A stretch of 64,000 nucleotides of DNA from Mytilus edulis. Its lineage: Eukaryota > Mollusca > Bivalvia > Mytilida > Mytilidae. Shown here piece after piece: positions 1 through 11,882 of this stretch. Each line of letters starts with the position of its first letter. Positions within the stretch are counted from its first letter, which is position 1. The translations under genes and the position numbers were made by a program. The stretch lies in the NCBI RefSeq assembly GCF_963676685.1, contig NC_092344.1, forward strand, positions 97,680,749 through 97,744,748. Reading direction: 5' to 3'. The notes beneath the pieces are model-generated. The model was not told where the DNA came from. It searched no databases and worked only from the letters and a program-made list of their open reading frames with translations.

Positions 1-1047
1 TAAGTCTATGTTTTGTTGCAACCACTTAAGAAAGATTGAATATTCCGCAAGTTTGAATCAGATGAGCGTATGAGAATGTGTTAGCCGTGGCAAAAAGGAA
101 TGACGATAATTTGAAAAGTGAAATAGTTTCTCATCCATCTTTTCAACTTCAAGCAATTTATCATTTTGGTTGCATTACACAATATTAGCTAAAAAGGAAA
201 AATACAAAAATCTGAACCCTGGATGATCAGAAATCTTAGATTACGATATTGCTTTTACTAATTTTATATTGGGTATTGACAACGATCTAATTAATCATGG
301 TAAACAAAAGCATTCCCCACGATAACGCTACTTGATAAATAGAGATCTTTCCTTCCTATTGATTTTAAGTTTAAAATTTTCTACTTTGAAACTGCAGTCC
401 GACTAACTGATTCATTGATTTCTGTAGAAACTCAGTTGTCATACAATCACAACAAGCTAGGTCAAGGCAAATCTAACATAATATTCAGTAGCAACATAAC
501 TATTGGAGATGCCGTATCAGCTGCTACTCAATATAAAAGCTGACCTCAAAATCCCTGAAAAGCAGGCATCAATGTTATCAGTAATAGACACAAATAAGGA
601 ATAGATATTGCATACCGCTGCATGTATACTTAGAAAAGTAATCAAAACTTGATAGTGCATACAGCCAAGTCTAATCTCAGGAAATGGCACAAGAGAAGTT
701 GCGTAAATGCTATGCAATTGTTGAGTCAATAGTGTTTCTGTTGCCAAAAACAGTTTTACTACTTTTCATTTATGATTGGCTTTGCAAAAGTAACACGAGT
801 TCGGGTCAGAATACTTTGTTGAAACATTGAATTCCAATGTTTTTTTTGCAAACCATGAAATTGAGCAGATGATGTGTACTTCCCTATAATGTTTTCCAGG
901 TTGCAAATGGTGAGGGTCTTGTTCAAGAAAGTGCTGATAACATTGATTTGAATACAGAAACAATAGATGTAAAAATAAACACCTTTCATTCAATGGCACG
1001 GGCATATTTTCAAGTCAGTAATGCAAAATAATCTTCTATTAAACCGG

Positions 1048-1167
1048 GACACTGAACGAGGATGCCATGCAAATGATGGATTGTGTCAGGACCTTGTATG
1101 TACTTGTAAAGGAAATATATGCGCTCAAAAGAATGCGTTTGCTTTGAACAGAACCTTTATTGTATAA
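1048..1167 (+). CDS. Candidate cysteine-rich terminal exon, unit 1 (unrecognised)
   Basis: A plus-strand frame of 39 codons and a TAA encodes a peptide with five cysteines, including ERGC near its start, then LCQDLVCTCKGN and C-A-Q-K. The frame extends up to an ATG at 1,021 in this copy. In unit 2 (32,866-32,988) the frame, all cysteines and the stop position are kept. The differences include five silent third-position changes, a few replacements clustered after the first cysteine and one 3-base in-frame indel. That pattern looks coding. I found no signal-peptide exon or convincing acceptor upstream and do not recognise the family. It could also be a relic of a transposon gene, since the minus strand is open across the same bases. 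Confidence 0.35.
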   Translation, partial: DTERGCHANDGLCQDLVCTCKGNICAQKNAFALNRTFIV

Positions 1168-1286
1168 AACTGTGTCCATTCCAGGCAGGTGAAATGTGTG
1201 GAAACTTTTAATACACGTCTTGTGATGGTTGATGGAAATGAAGATGATGGAGATCAGGATTGATTTTTATAGTTTGTTTTATTGGC

Positions 1287-1790
1287 ACACACTGTCCCAT
1301 GATATGGGAGGGTTGGCGCGCCTTCAAACTAGTTTAACCCCGCCATATACTGTATCGGTCTGCCTCAAGTCATGAGCCTGTAATGCAGTGGTTATCGTTT
1401 GTTTCTATATATATATATATATTATATTCTTTTTGCATTATTTTGTACATAACAGTGGCGGATCCAGAAATTTTCATAAGTGGGGGCCCACTGACTGACC
1501 TAAGAGGGGGCCCGCTCCAGTCACGCTTCAGTGATTCCTTATATAAGCAATCAAATTTTTTCCTAAAAAGGGGGGGCCCGGGCCCCCTGGGCCCCCCCCC
1601 CTTAAATCCGCCTCTGCATAAATCAGGCCGTTATATTTTTCGTTTCAATTGTTGTACATTTGTCATTTCGAGAATTGTAGAGCTGACTCTGCGGTATGGG
1701 TTTTTACTCATTACGGTGAATTATAATTTCTGTGTCATTTGATCTCTTGTGGAGAGTTGTTTCAATAGCAATCATACCACATCTTTTCTT
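1287..1790 (+). repeat. Interspersed mussel repeat, family A (with nested MITE)
   Basis: Copy of a family recognised by the order AACCCCGCCA, GAGCCTGTAAT, CAGTGGTTATCGTTTG, AGGCCGTTA, GCGGTATGGG, TGTGGAGAGTTGT and CATACCACATCTT. Other copies, whole or partial, lie at 3,083-3,440, 13,794-14,012, 34,263-34,447 plus 38,487-38,640, 57,059-57,235 (reverse) and 57,425-57,640. No coding capacity is visible. It is interrupted at 1,453-1,616 by a small inverted-repeat element. Confidence 0.75.
1453..1616. mobile_element. 164-bp MITE (CAG[T/A]GGCGGAT ends, 5-bp target duplication)
   Basis: The left end reads CAGTGGCGGATC and the right end, reverse complemented, reads CAGAGGCGGATT. The element is flanked by the 5-base direct repeat CATAA (1,448-1,452 and 1,617-1,621) and splits a family A repeat. 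It contains runs of G and C. A second copy in opposite orientation is at 15,037-15,182 with its own 5-base duplication. The ends recall hAT-type termini, but the 5-base duplication is shorter than the usual 8, so the superfamily is uncertain. Confidence 0.75.
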
Positions 1791-3082
1791 ATTTTTTATA
1801 TTGAATACCTTTAAAGTTTATGGTGCGTTGCAAAGAATAAAAAGGGGGGTTATATTATGTAATAGATATTAACCACAGTAAATACACAACAATAGATAAT
1901 GCTATGGAAGCAGCAATAATAGTTAAAAAAAACTAGAAGCAACTAGTCTATAAATAAACAGAAGTATCCGCAAATTCAATTAAGGTCCTATCTGACTGTA
2001 GTGTTCTATTTCTTCTGGTTTAATACCTCACCCAATTTGCTAGTTTAAAAATAATTTTGAAGTATTGTCATCCATTACACTTGTTATTTTACTTTGAATT
2101 GATATAAATTATAAGTTAAGGGGCTTTAAACATGGTATGGGTTGAAAACTGGATTTTTGAAGTTTTGTTTCTAAAACGTCGTTTTTGGAAAATTGTTAAT
2201 AAAAAAAGTATTAATGATGAAGGTTTGAGAACAAACATTATTACAGCCAAAACAGTATGATTTGTATTGCGGTAGAGATTAGAAATAAAAAAATGTCAAA
2301 ATTGAAACCCTTCAAAATTTCGGCAGATTTGAAAAGATGACCTTTGACCTCAATCCAAAAAAAAAATGAGACAATATCAGGTCCTTAAGACAGATATAGT
2401 GTTATAAAACAAGGTTTCCTCTTTCGAATGATGTGTTATATTGGTGGGTGATTAAATCAAAACCGCACTAGTACGCAACTATGGTAAAACAACAATTAAA
2501 ATAGTCATCTAGTGAGGTCAGTTGTTCATCGAGCCCGTAAATTTAGATACATTCAAGGTAAACTTATCGATCCCTTAAATACACTTATTCTTTAAAAAAA
2601 AAAGTTAGCTAAGCAAATCGAATTATTTCGAAGAGTAGTTTTATTGGTAAACATGTTGATTTTGTTATCAATAGATCAAAACACAACTAGATATTACTAG
2701 TATTACCATGCGCTAATGAAAATTCATGGTCCCACATTCTGTCGATACTTTTATTTTTGCATTACACAATTTCATGTTTTTCTGTTACTGCTGATGACGT
2801 CTTCATACTAAATCCATTGGATGGTGGAAGTATAGTGATTGATATTTTAGTCTTAAATACATTATTGTTTTATAATTTGTTGTTAGCTTTGAACTAGCTT
2901 ACAATAACTTCGACTACTCTCGGATCTGTACATAGTGTCTTTTTGTTGTTGGGATGTAGAAGTACCCGGTCACACCCTCTCATATTTTGTTATTGGTTTG
3001 ATGTATTTCTATTAAAATAAATCTGACGAGTTAAGCATTTTCAACTGATTTGTATAGTTCGTGCTTATGTTACACTGTTACA

Positions 3083-3440
3083 CCACTGTCCTAGGTTAGG
3101 GGAGGTTTAGGATCCGGCTAACATGTTTAACCCCGCCACATTCTGTATGTATGTGCCTGTCTCAAAGGCAGGAGCCTGTAATTCAGTGGTTGTCGTTTGT
3201 TGATGTGTTACAAATTTGTTTTTTTTTTCGTTCATTTTTTGTACATAAATTAGGCCGTTAGTTTTCTCGTTTGAATTGTTTTAAATTTGTCATTTCGGGA
3301 CCTTTTATAGATGAATATGCGGTATGGGATTTGCTCATTGTTGAAGGTCGTACGGTGACCTATAGTTTTTAATTTCTGTGTCATCTGGTCTCTTGTGAAG
3401 AGTTGTCTCATTTGCATTCATACCACATTTTTTTATTTAT
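3083..3440 (+). repeat. Interspersed mussel repeat, family A, unit 1 orthologue
   Basis: Contains the same diagnostic blocks as the 1,287-1,790 copy, ending with CTCTTGTGAAGAGTTGTCTC and ATACCACATT. The same insertion sits at the equivalent place in unit 2 (34,263-34,447 and 38,487-38,640), so it was present before the segmental duplication. In unit 2 it was later split by a 4-kb transposon, and this copy shows the uninterrupted state. Confidence 0.75.
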
Positions 3441-3906
3441 TCATAAACACGTGTCGCACAATTACTCGAATATATTCCTCACTATTGCCTTTGACACAAT
3501 AATGTAAATACTAAGTACACTGTGCATAGGAATGAACTATATGTGAATCTCAATAAAGAATAAATATCTTATCAAGAAACATAAATACTATATAATAAGG
3601 AGATACATTAAATATACACGAGTTTTATTGTCGATTTCAGATTTTCAGATATAAATTTTCAGATTTCTTGTTTTCAGATATAAATAGGCCTACATGATCA
3701 TGGTGATATTACAAATATATGGTTGTATATTTACACAACTTACAAACAAATTAAAACGAATCTTTCCAATCATCATTTCTGTAATATTCATTTGAATATT
3801 ATATTCCATTACATTCTATAAATTAAAACAGTATATACACATAATTCATAAATAATGCTTAAAAAATAAAAGATATGACGACAGATTTTTTTCGAAATGT
3901 TTAATG

Positions 3907-4079
3907 TCACTTTCGGTTTATGAATATGGTAAAGAAAGTAACAAACACCAGTCCAGACAGTGTCTTTGTAGATCGAGTTATAGAAGGAGATCCGTTACAC
4001 AAATTGGCGGAACATAAATACTCTGCATAACTCGTACCTGGTGGTATCCCACCAATCTTCTTACAGCCTCTTCTTACTT
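3907..4079 (-). CDS. Ly6/uPAR-type gene, unit 1, exon 3 (finger 3 and GPI tail)
   Basis: Terminal coding exon. A minus-strand acceptor after a pyrimidine-rich tract ending TTTCAG leads to two bases that complete a Glu codon, then VRRGCKK through YLCSANLCN, the classic C-terminal Ly6 signature ending C-N. A Ser/Thr-rich spacer and a hydrophobic stretch (LSGLVFVTFFTIFI) ending NRK and a TGA follow, as expected for a GPI-anchor signal. The phase matches exon 2 at 21,069-21,203 exactly. The intervening intron is about 17 kb because of the LINE at 5,302 and the extra 13 kb. Thirteen of 56 residues differ from the unit 2 copy while every cysteine is kept. Confidence 0.85.
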
Positions 4080-5301
4080 CTGAAAATGTAACCAAGAGAT
4101 GTTCTATCTTAAAACATACAGAAAAATGTATGACAATTGACAGAGCGCTGCGAAGAAAGTCAATATAAAGGCAAAACACAAAGTTATATAAAACAATTTC
4201 AAGTTACAAGTTATATACACAAATACGTGTCATTTTAAAATGAGGCCCCATTGAGTAGGCTAAAGAATTTCTTTTTGCATAAATTACGGGCACCACCTCG
4301 AAAGATTATGAAAGAATTGTTTACATGCTGAGAACATGACAATCCGCTAAGATTGGACGAAAAAGGTAGTATACCCTAAAAAACCTAAAAAACAGTTGGT
4401 TTAAAAAGATATTGTGTATTAAATCAGCAATAAGTTTGAATCGTAGGCACATATATACACAAATTAAGCAAATAAGAAATATTAAATAATTCCGAATCAT
4501 ACATTTCAATAGATTTATTCTTTAATTTCTAATCAACGTTAGTCTCTCCCAAGTGTTATAGTTCAACGCATATCGTGATAAAGAAGTACGTTAAGATTGA
4601 AGGTCACAATTTATCAACTATAGATGGCAGGTGACAAGATTTCGTCGCACAATGAATTGTGACAAAATTTGATTTTTTTTATAAACTATATCTTGTATTA
4701 TTATTTATGTCTATAGTTGAATACAGAAATCTTTCTTACATAGTATGTCTATGCAATGTTAATACATGTAGCACGATATAAAACAATACCATAAGCAAAT
4801 AAAAAAGTTTTGTCATTACCCACATATAATGCCTCACACATTTTATTTAAACAAAGCTATGGTTAGAGTTTCGAGTTTTAAAAGGTATATGTCCGTAATA
4901 TAACCCACTTTACTAGAATGGTCTTATTATATCAACAAATAAACGAATAAAAAGAAGTTAATGTGTGTGTGCTATAAATTTTCTAGAAACAATGATACCA
5001 TTGTCCACCTTTACTTTCCGACTTAAAAATGTAAGGGTGATTTGAGTTTTAAGTTCTACATATACAAGGTTTCATTATATCCTATTTGTATCAATTTCGT
5101 GTGTCCAAAACTTGACAAAGGACCAAGTTATATCATACGCCAATCCATATCCATATAGATACGTACACTTTCGTTAATACCGGCCTCTACATTTTGCGTT
5201 TCGTGGCCGTATCATCACCACGATTAAAAGAAATCTAATGCACATTTTAATCGAATTTAGTGTAGAAACTTTTTGGAAAGATTATGTAGTCTAGTACTTG
5301 T
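4080..5301. other. Intron 2 DNA of the unit 1 Ly6-type gene, no gene seen
   Basis: AT-rich intron sequence collinear with 39,269-42,254 of unit 2 once the unit 2 insertions are removed. No conserved reading frame is visible. It ends at the LINE insertion point. Confidence 0.6.
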
Positions 5302-7710
5302 AAGCTTTTTAACAGTATACTTAATATAAGGTTGGATAGTTTTTAGAAGAAAATAATGTAATTAATGATTGTCAAATAGGTTTCACAAGAAAGGCAAGAA
5401 CATCTGACCATATGTTTGTTTTAAAATGTATTTTTGATAAATACTGTAATACTAAGGATGGGAGAGTGTTTGCTTGCTTTGTTGATTTTCATAAAGCTTT
5501 TGATAAAGTAATACATACAGGAATTAGAATTAAGCTGTTAGAGATTGGGGTTAGTTCAAGGTTTTATAGCGTTATAAAGAATATGTATCTTGAAACTAGA
5601 TCTTGTATAAAAATACATGATAAAATAACTGAATTCTTTCAAACAAAGCTTGGTGTTAAACAAGGAGATAACTTGAGTCCTAACTTGTTTAAAATATTTA
5701 TAAATAGCCTTCCAGACTATTTTACACGAACCAGAGATCCAATTATGCTGGATGGCAAACTCATTCATTGCCTTATGTATGCTGATGACATTGTAATTTT
5801 ATCTAACTCAGCTGAAGGACTACAAGAGAAATTAAATGAACTTCATAATTTTTGCAATGACTGGTGCTTAGATATAAATACTAAAATAACTAAGGTGTTG
5901 ATATTCAACAAGGCAGGCAGACATATCTCTCAAAAATTTATTTTCAACAAAGATGAGCTGGAGTGTGTATCTAATTATAAATATTTGGGTATCCAATTTA
6001 ATGCATCATGTTCTTTTTCATATGCTCAGAATGATTTATACCAAAGAGCCTTAAAAGCATACTTCAAACTATGTAATGATTTTTTAGTGCATAATCCTAC
6101 TGTTAAAAATGCAATTCATGTTTTTGACCATACAATAAAGCCTATACTTTTATATGGGTGTGAAATTTGGGGATATTTCAATCCCTTTACTGCACGTTTA
6201 AAAAAAGAAAACATAACAGTGGATACAATTTACTCAAGGATACTTTGTGAAAAACTTCATATTAAATTCTGCAAATATATTTTAGGCGTTAATAGGAAGA
6301 GTACAAACTTTGCAGTTTTGTCTGAATTAGGCCGTTTTCCACTTCACTATGATATAGTCAAACATGTTTTAGGATATTGGCATCGTTTAGAAAATATTGG
6401 CTCATCATTTCCCTTGTTAAAAGCTGCATATAATTGTTCTAAAAAGCTATTTGAAACAAAAAAAAACTCTTGGTATGGATCAATTAATATTTTAAGGGAA
6501 AAAATGTCAGGCATAGAAAAACATATTCTTGAAAAATACTCAACATTTAAACTACACTGTGGTCAGATAGTTAAGGGATACTATACTGCATTGTGGAAAA
6601 AACAGCTAGACAAACATAAAGATGGTAAACTACGAACTTATGTAACATTCAAGTGCAACTATGGTTTTGAAAATTATTTGTCAATAATTCGACATTTTGA
6701 GCAAAGGAAATGTATTACTAGATTAAGAATATCTGCTCACAAATTGCAAATTGAATCTGGTAGATACCAGGGTACTCTTCGACAAAACCGAATTTGTCTC
6801 AGGTGCACCTCAGGTGAGGTTGAGGATGAAGTTCATTTTTTATTTAAATGTGACACTCATTTATTAAAAAGAGAGGAAATGATGCAAAATATATTAAAAT
6901 CATGTCCAAACTTTCAAAATTTAAATATTGATAACAAATTAATTTGGATAATGAATAATGAGGATCCTAATGTACTATTTGCATTTTACAAATATATAGA
7001 AGATACTTAAGAATTAAAGTACAACTTAATCTGCAATAACTAATTCATTATAACTCTTTAATATGAATTTGGATACCCTGTTAAGCCTGCACAGATCATA
7101 AGAATTTCAAATTCTTTGGCACCGTCCCTTGATGATCTTTGCTGGCTGGACACAGAATCTATAATCTTAGAAATATGTTTTAAAAATATATTTTCAATAA
7201 TTAAGGAGCTTGACTCATCTGCATTAAGTACAAGTAGGGACTCCCCTTTAAGCACCGACTCTTGGTGCTTTCTGCAGATAAGTCATATTAAATATCCTTT
7301 ATTAAATAAACTTTGTTATTTGCAGTATACCTCATAGTCAAATGTGGGAGTGCTTAATTGCTTTGTTTTTTATTGGGTTCTTTTTGTATTTTTTTGTATT
7401 TTTATATATTGACATTTCTCCGCACAAACTACTAATGCCTCATGCTTGTCTTCTCAAAGTGAAGATACACTTACCGGGTGCACTTGAGTCATTTTCAACA
7501 TAGTATTCATTGAATAATAATACATTGCTACTATTTCGTTGAGTGTATTTTCTGTGTTATATTATTTTATTTTATTATTTTTATAACACTTGTTACATAT
7601 CTTTACTGTGTGTGTATTGCATGTTATTGTTTATAATAATATTGTCTGTATCATATGCCCTCCTGGGGCCCTAATTTGGTAAATAAAATATTCTATTCTA
7701 TTCTATTCTA
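5302..7710 (+). mobile_element. 5'-truncated non-LTR retrotransposon (LINE), unit 1 only
   Basis: About 2.4 kb, absent from unit 2, where the unbroken site reads ACTTGTTACCATAACATGG near 42,250. It starts inside the reverse transcriptase domain, carries one large ORF and ends with AATAAAATA and a (TTCTA)n tail, typical of target-primed reverse transcription. The target duplication is short or absent (three to four bases shared). It sits in intron 2 of the unit 1 Ly6-type gene in the opposite orientation. The clade is not certain; the ORF resembles I/Jockey-like elements. Confidence 0.9.
5412..7010 (+). CDS. Reverse transcriptase of a truncated LINE
   Basis: A 532-residue frame beginning at the first ATG, but the protein really begins upstream. 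Codons from 5,343 read into the RT fingers, and one lost T near 5,340-5,344 shifts the frame; the other frame (5,303-5,342) codes the expected preceding residues. Visible RT motifs are VDFHKAFD (about 24-31), GVKQGDNLSP (81-90) and YADD (123-126). The C-terminal half carries a zinc-knuckle-like C-x2-C-x9-H-x4-C at about residues 462-480. The endonuclease domain is missing through 5' truncation. The element is not autonomous. Confidence 0.9.
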   Translation: MFVLKCIFDKYCNTKDGRVFACFVDFHKAFDKVIHTGIRIKLLEIGVSSRFYSVIKNMYLETRSCIKIHDKITEFFQTKLGVKQGDNLSPNLFKIFINSLPDYFTRTRDPIMLDGKLIHCLMYADDIVILSNSAEGLQEKLNELHNFCNDWCLDINTKITKVLIFNKAGRHISQKFIFNKDELECVSNYKYLGIQFNASCSFSYAQNDLYQRALKAYFKLCNDFLVHNPTVKNAIHVFDHTIKPILLYGCEIWGYFNPFTARLKKENITVDTIYSRILCEKLHIKFCKYILGVNRKSTNFAVLSELGRFPLHYDIVKHVLGYWHRLENIGSSFPLLKAAYNCSKKLFETKKNSWYGSINILREKMSGIEKHILEKYSTFKLHCGQIVKGYYTALWKKQLDKHKDGKLRTYVTFKCNYGFENYLSIIRHFEQRKCITRLRISAHKLQIESGRYQGTLRQNRICLRCTSGEVEDEVHFLFKCDTHLLKREEMMQNILKSCPNFQNLNIDNKLIWIMNNEDPNVLFAFYKYIEDT

Positions 7711-8736
7711 TGTTATCATAACATGGAATGATATGGATTGAAGTTGTTCTATTTGTCATAATTTCGTGTTCCTTATCTAGAATCTTATGAATTTGAAAAA
7801 GTATCGTGCCAAAGATTTATTTTTGATATACACATCGTAACACATGTATATCAGTGTATTTACTATACTATATATAAAAATATTAATTTTCGCGAACCAT
7901 TTAGGTCACGGAAATTCCAAAATATGGCATCAGTAAGGAGAGTTGTGCAAATAATGTGAATACACAGAACCCCCATCCAAATTATCTTTAGCTAAAAGTA
8001 TTCATCATTTTCTATTTTATATGTACTAACAACATTCCATTTTTCTATAATTTCGATTGAAATATTCCAAAATCTGAGTTAAAATCGATCGAATGCCCCA
8101 AATAAACATTGTCTGATTGGTTGAAGTACTGTGGCGTCGATGATTAGCATAATAAGCCTCGATGTAAAGCACACGCTTCACATGAATAAGGAGAGTTTTA
8201 CAAATAATGTGAGTACACAGATCCTCCATCCTATTTATATTTTGCTGGAAATGTTGCAGTATTCATCATTTCTGTTTTGATTCTGCTCACAACATTCCAT
8301 TTTTTCTATAATTCCGATTTAAATATGTGGAACCCGCAATAAAAATAGATGGCCTCAATGATCTTAATAGCAACGCAAAAAATTCCGTTACCCTGAGTTT
8401 TACGATGTTACATTAGCCTGGGATCCGGTCCAATCTAGCTGCGCGTCGTAAGGTCAAGATTAGCCAGGATCCCAGTCTAAATTATAAATGTTACATAAAC
8501 CAACCAAACCACATACAGAACTTTGCGCTCAAATGTAATTCTTGGTAATTATACGGGTAACTTCGTTAAGAAAACTTATACACACTTTATCATTAACATA
8601 TTACCTAGCTGGCTTTTGCATATTCACGTTTTTTTTTATGCTGAACTGTAGTCGAATTCAATTTTATAAAAAAAAAATTACATGAAGCAATAGGAGTAAG
8701 AATATTTATTTCGCGCCAACTTAACCAGCATCATAA

Positions 8737-8945
8737 GGGGGGGGGGGGGGGGGGTGGTAGGAGGGGTCCTGATCCCGAAATCTCGGGCTTAAAAACACGA
8801 AATCCCGAGGTCCCGAATTTAAATAAAGTTAAATCCGGATCCCGAATTTGAAAAAAAGAATTCCCGGACCCGAAGGGGTAAATCCCGAAATCCCGAGCTT
8901 AAAAACACCCGATCCCGGAGTCCCGATAAAGGTCCTATCCCCCCT
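8737..8945. repeat. Poly-G tract and CCCGAAATCCCGAG-type repeat
   Basis: A run of 18 G is followed by about 190 bases in which variants of CCCGAAATCCCGAGCTTAAAAACAC recur at irregular spacing, ending TAAAGGTCCTATCCCCCCTC. A similar end (GATAAAGGTCCTATCCCCCC) occurs near 11,710, so it is probably the terminus of a dispersed repeat. No gene. Confidence 0.65.
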
Positions 8946-9262
8946 CATCATAGCAAAATTATTTACCGGTATTTTTGTGAAATTTCAGTTCTATAGGTTA
9001 TCAATTGGAGAAATTTTGGTAAGTATTACTTATTTATGTTAAGGTTCTACAGATGTGCTTCTCTAGACCTTTTTGGCGGTCCGTTTTATCCCATTTATCT
9101 CAATACTATTTAGGAATGTCAGAGACATATATACGTCTCTGGGAATGTCAACTCGACCTATTCGTGTCGAAAGTGAAAATCCAATCTATTTGATGAAATA
9201 ATTTCTTCTTCAACGGTTCATGCATTATTTTCGTATTATTTGATAACCAATCACATTCACGT

Positions 9263-9795
9263 TGCATGTTTGCATGAAAATGGTTATGTACATGTATTAG
9301 TGAATTGTAATGGCGATGCAGCATGCGGGGTCAATGCGCGATCACGTGACATTATTATTTGTAAACAAACATGCTCCCCGTGTAACATGGTGTCTGAATT
9401 ATCCTTTCAAAGTGTTATGAATCTTTCAATCACTATTTTAAGATATTTTCCTTTTTGTTTTTAGGTTTGCATATCAGTAGTGCAAGTGAATTAGAAATAG
9501 TTCCGAGTTGTGTGTGTGTTTTTTTTTTAATGCATGTTTGCATGAAAATGGTTATGTACAAGTATTAGTGAATTGTAATGGCGATGCAGCATGCGGGTCA
9601 ATGCGCGATCACGTGACATTATTATTTGTAAACAAACATGCTCCCCGTGTAACATGTGTCTGAATTATCCTTTCAAAGTGTTATGAATCTTTCAATCACT
9701 ATTTTAAGATATTTTCTTTTTTGTTTTTAGGTTTGCATATAGTAGTGCAAGTGAATTAGAAATAGTTCCGAGTTGTGTGTGTGTTTTTTTTTAAT
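9263..9795. repeat. Two-copy tandem duplication, 268-bp period
   Basis: Copy 1 is 9,263-9,530 and copy 2 is 9,531-9,795. They differ by only a handful of single-base indels and substitutions. Both include TGCATGTTTGCATGAAAATGG, GCGCGATCACGTGACAT and AAACAAACATGCTCC. Both end in a (TG)n plus T-run. The close similarity indicates a recent duplication. Open frames across it are not conserved between copies. Confidence 0.85.
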
Positions 9796-10739
9796 AGTCT
9801 ATAGAATAAGAAGCCGTAAGTCTACATAAGTTATATTTACATGTAACTAAAGTCTAAAAAGATGACTCCACTTTCCCTCTATATTTAAAACCCGCTTACC
9901 AATTTAAACAGCATTTGCTCCCCTTGAACGCTAATTTGCCCCTTCCCCGTCATTTCCCTTTAAATTTGCTCAACAGTCATACTTATGGTCCATTTACATT
10001 AACGGCTGATTTGTGATTTTACCATCTTAACTCAAATTTTCATATTGTACACATTTGACCATTCAGTATGAGTTCCCATGTTTTTTGTCTTATATGAAGG
10101 AGGTTTTAGGTCATGTTTTCCTAAACATCTTATTGCTATTTGTCTGTCTGGATCGTTAAAACCACAAAATCAGATAGTGATGAATATGCAAGTTTTCAAC
10201 AATCCCGGAAATTACACCTTATTTAATTATCGCTATTTAGTCCAATCTGGAAAAAACAGTCATACATTGTATGTACAACTTCCTGTTTGGGTCATGCGGC
10301 CGAAAATAAAGGTTTTTTAGTAGAGAGCTGAGGGAGGAAAAACTTTAGAAAGCGATCATCAAGAAACTTTAATAGAGTATGATCCACTTTTTTTTCGAAA
10401 TTAAAATTGAAGTAAAAAATTATTTTGTTTAAAGTATTTACAATAAGTTAAAACGGGTCTCATTAAAAAGTATTGTGCATGGTGAATTGTTTCAACGGCC
10501 CCCAGATAGCTTCAACTGGATGAAAAAGTTGTGTAATTTAAGAATTTATCCAGTATGGAATAAATAGCGATTAGGTGTATTGACATCCATGAAAAAATAT
10601 AGGAAGTAAGATACATGTAACTCCCCTTTAGGTTTTGATAAATATTGGATATGACATTAAGAAGTTATAAAACTTTATTCTTTGAATATGTTTCTAGGGT
10701 AACATGCACGCTTAGTACTGCTTTCTATGTCGGATAAAA

Positions 10740-10990
10740 GCTCTACAGAGCTTATGTTGTATTGTTATATGTATAACCGACTTTAAATAAATCTTTTATG
10801 CTTTTATGCTTATGCTTATACGTCCGTCAAAGACGGGACGTATAAAGGTATACAAATGTCAGGTGTCCGTCTGTCTGTCCAGCATAAACATGTGGCACCG
10901 TAACTTGAGAACGACTTATCCAAATTTCATGAAACTTAATATAGTTGTTTCTTATGATGGTCACATGATCTGTACATTTTGGTGATGATT
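10740..10990 (+). repeat. Dispersed repeat with (TTATGC)n tail
   Basis: AATAAATCTTTTATGC followed by repeated TTATGC resembles a retroposon tail. It is followed directly by a segment starting CGTCCGTCAAAGACGGGACG with GTCCGTCTGTCTGTCC, a motif typical of dispersed mussel repeats. No coding capacity. Confidence 0.4.
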
Positions 10991-11882
10991 CAAAATTTCA
11001 TTTTTGAGTTATTGAGTATTTATCATGTTTTTTCCAAGTCCGGATCCTTATTTAGTTTCAAAAACCGGAAGTGTGCCATCTGGCCACAGACCACAATTAA
11101 TTTCTCTATCATTTCTTTTGAACATTTTGTATCATTAAAAAAATTGCACCATGCACTTTTGTCAAATTTTTTGTGTGTCTTATGTATAGCACTAGTCCAA
11201 AAATATATCCAAAATTCAGAAAGATTGAAGCAATCACTTTTACAAATGTAGCCAATATACATCCATACCCCTATGGACAAGTCAAGAGATGTTCCGAAAA
11301 CTGTAAATATGACCTTTTTGCACTTGGCCTAATCACTCATTCCATATCAAAATCAGTTTAAATACAACATCCAAAAAATTATTTCACCTCTGATCTTTCA
11401 TTTCCACCCCATAAAATCTAAGAAATGAGTGGGGAAGGGAAAGAAAAAAAATTCAGGAAAAATACACTCTAATGACTAATTAAAAGGAACTACATTCATG
11501 AACAACGAACAACGGGGTCATTAATTGTGGTCTTAGGCCATTTGCAATGTTTTTGAAGCACCTGCTGTGCAAATTTCTTGGATTTTAACCTGTTTGGAAT
11601 ACCTTTTGACATTAATAAAATGTTTTACTGGCTTTCTATGTAAGAGGAAGCAAGAGAGAAAAAATATGATGTCATTTATCAGAAGCCTGTGTCAAAAACA
11701 GGGTCGGTTGATAAAGGTCCTATCCCCCCTCTTTTATGGTCATGTCTAAGAATTACTGTTTAATCTTCATTTGGCAAGAATACTTCAATAAGATACCCCC
11801 ATTTCTACCGTCATACATGTATATGGACAGATCATATGTTATCCTGTCATTTGAAATTGTGACGCCAAAATGCATTTCACCG

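Noticed and set aside
1383-1742. 119-residue plus-strand ORF
   Set aside because: Runs through a family A repeat and a G/C-rich MITE; no conserved features.
9240-9464. ORF across the 268-bp tandem duplication
   Set aside because: The second copy breaks the frame through single-base indels, so it is not under coding constraint.
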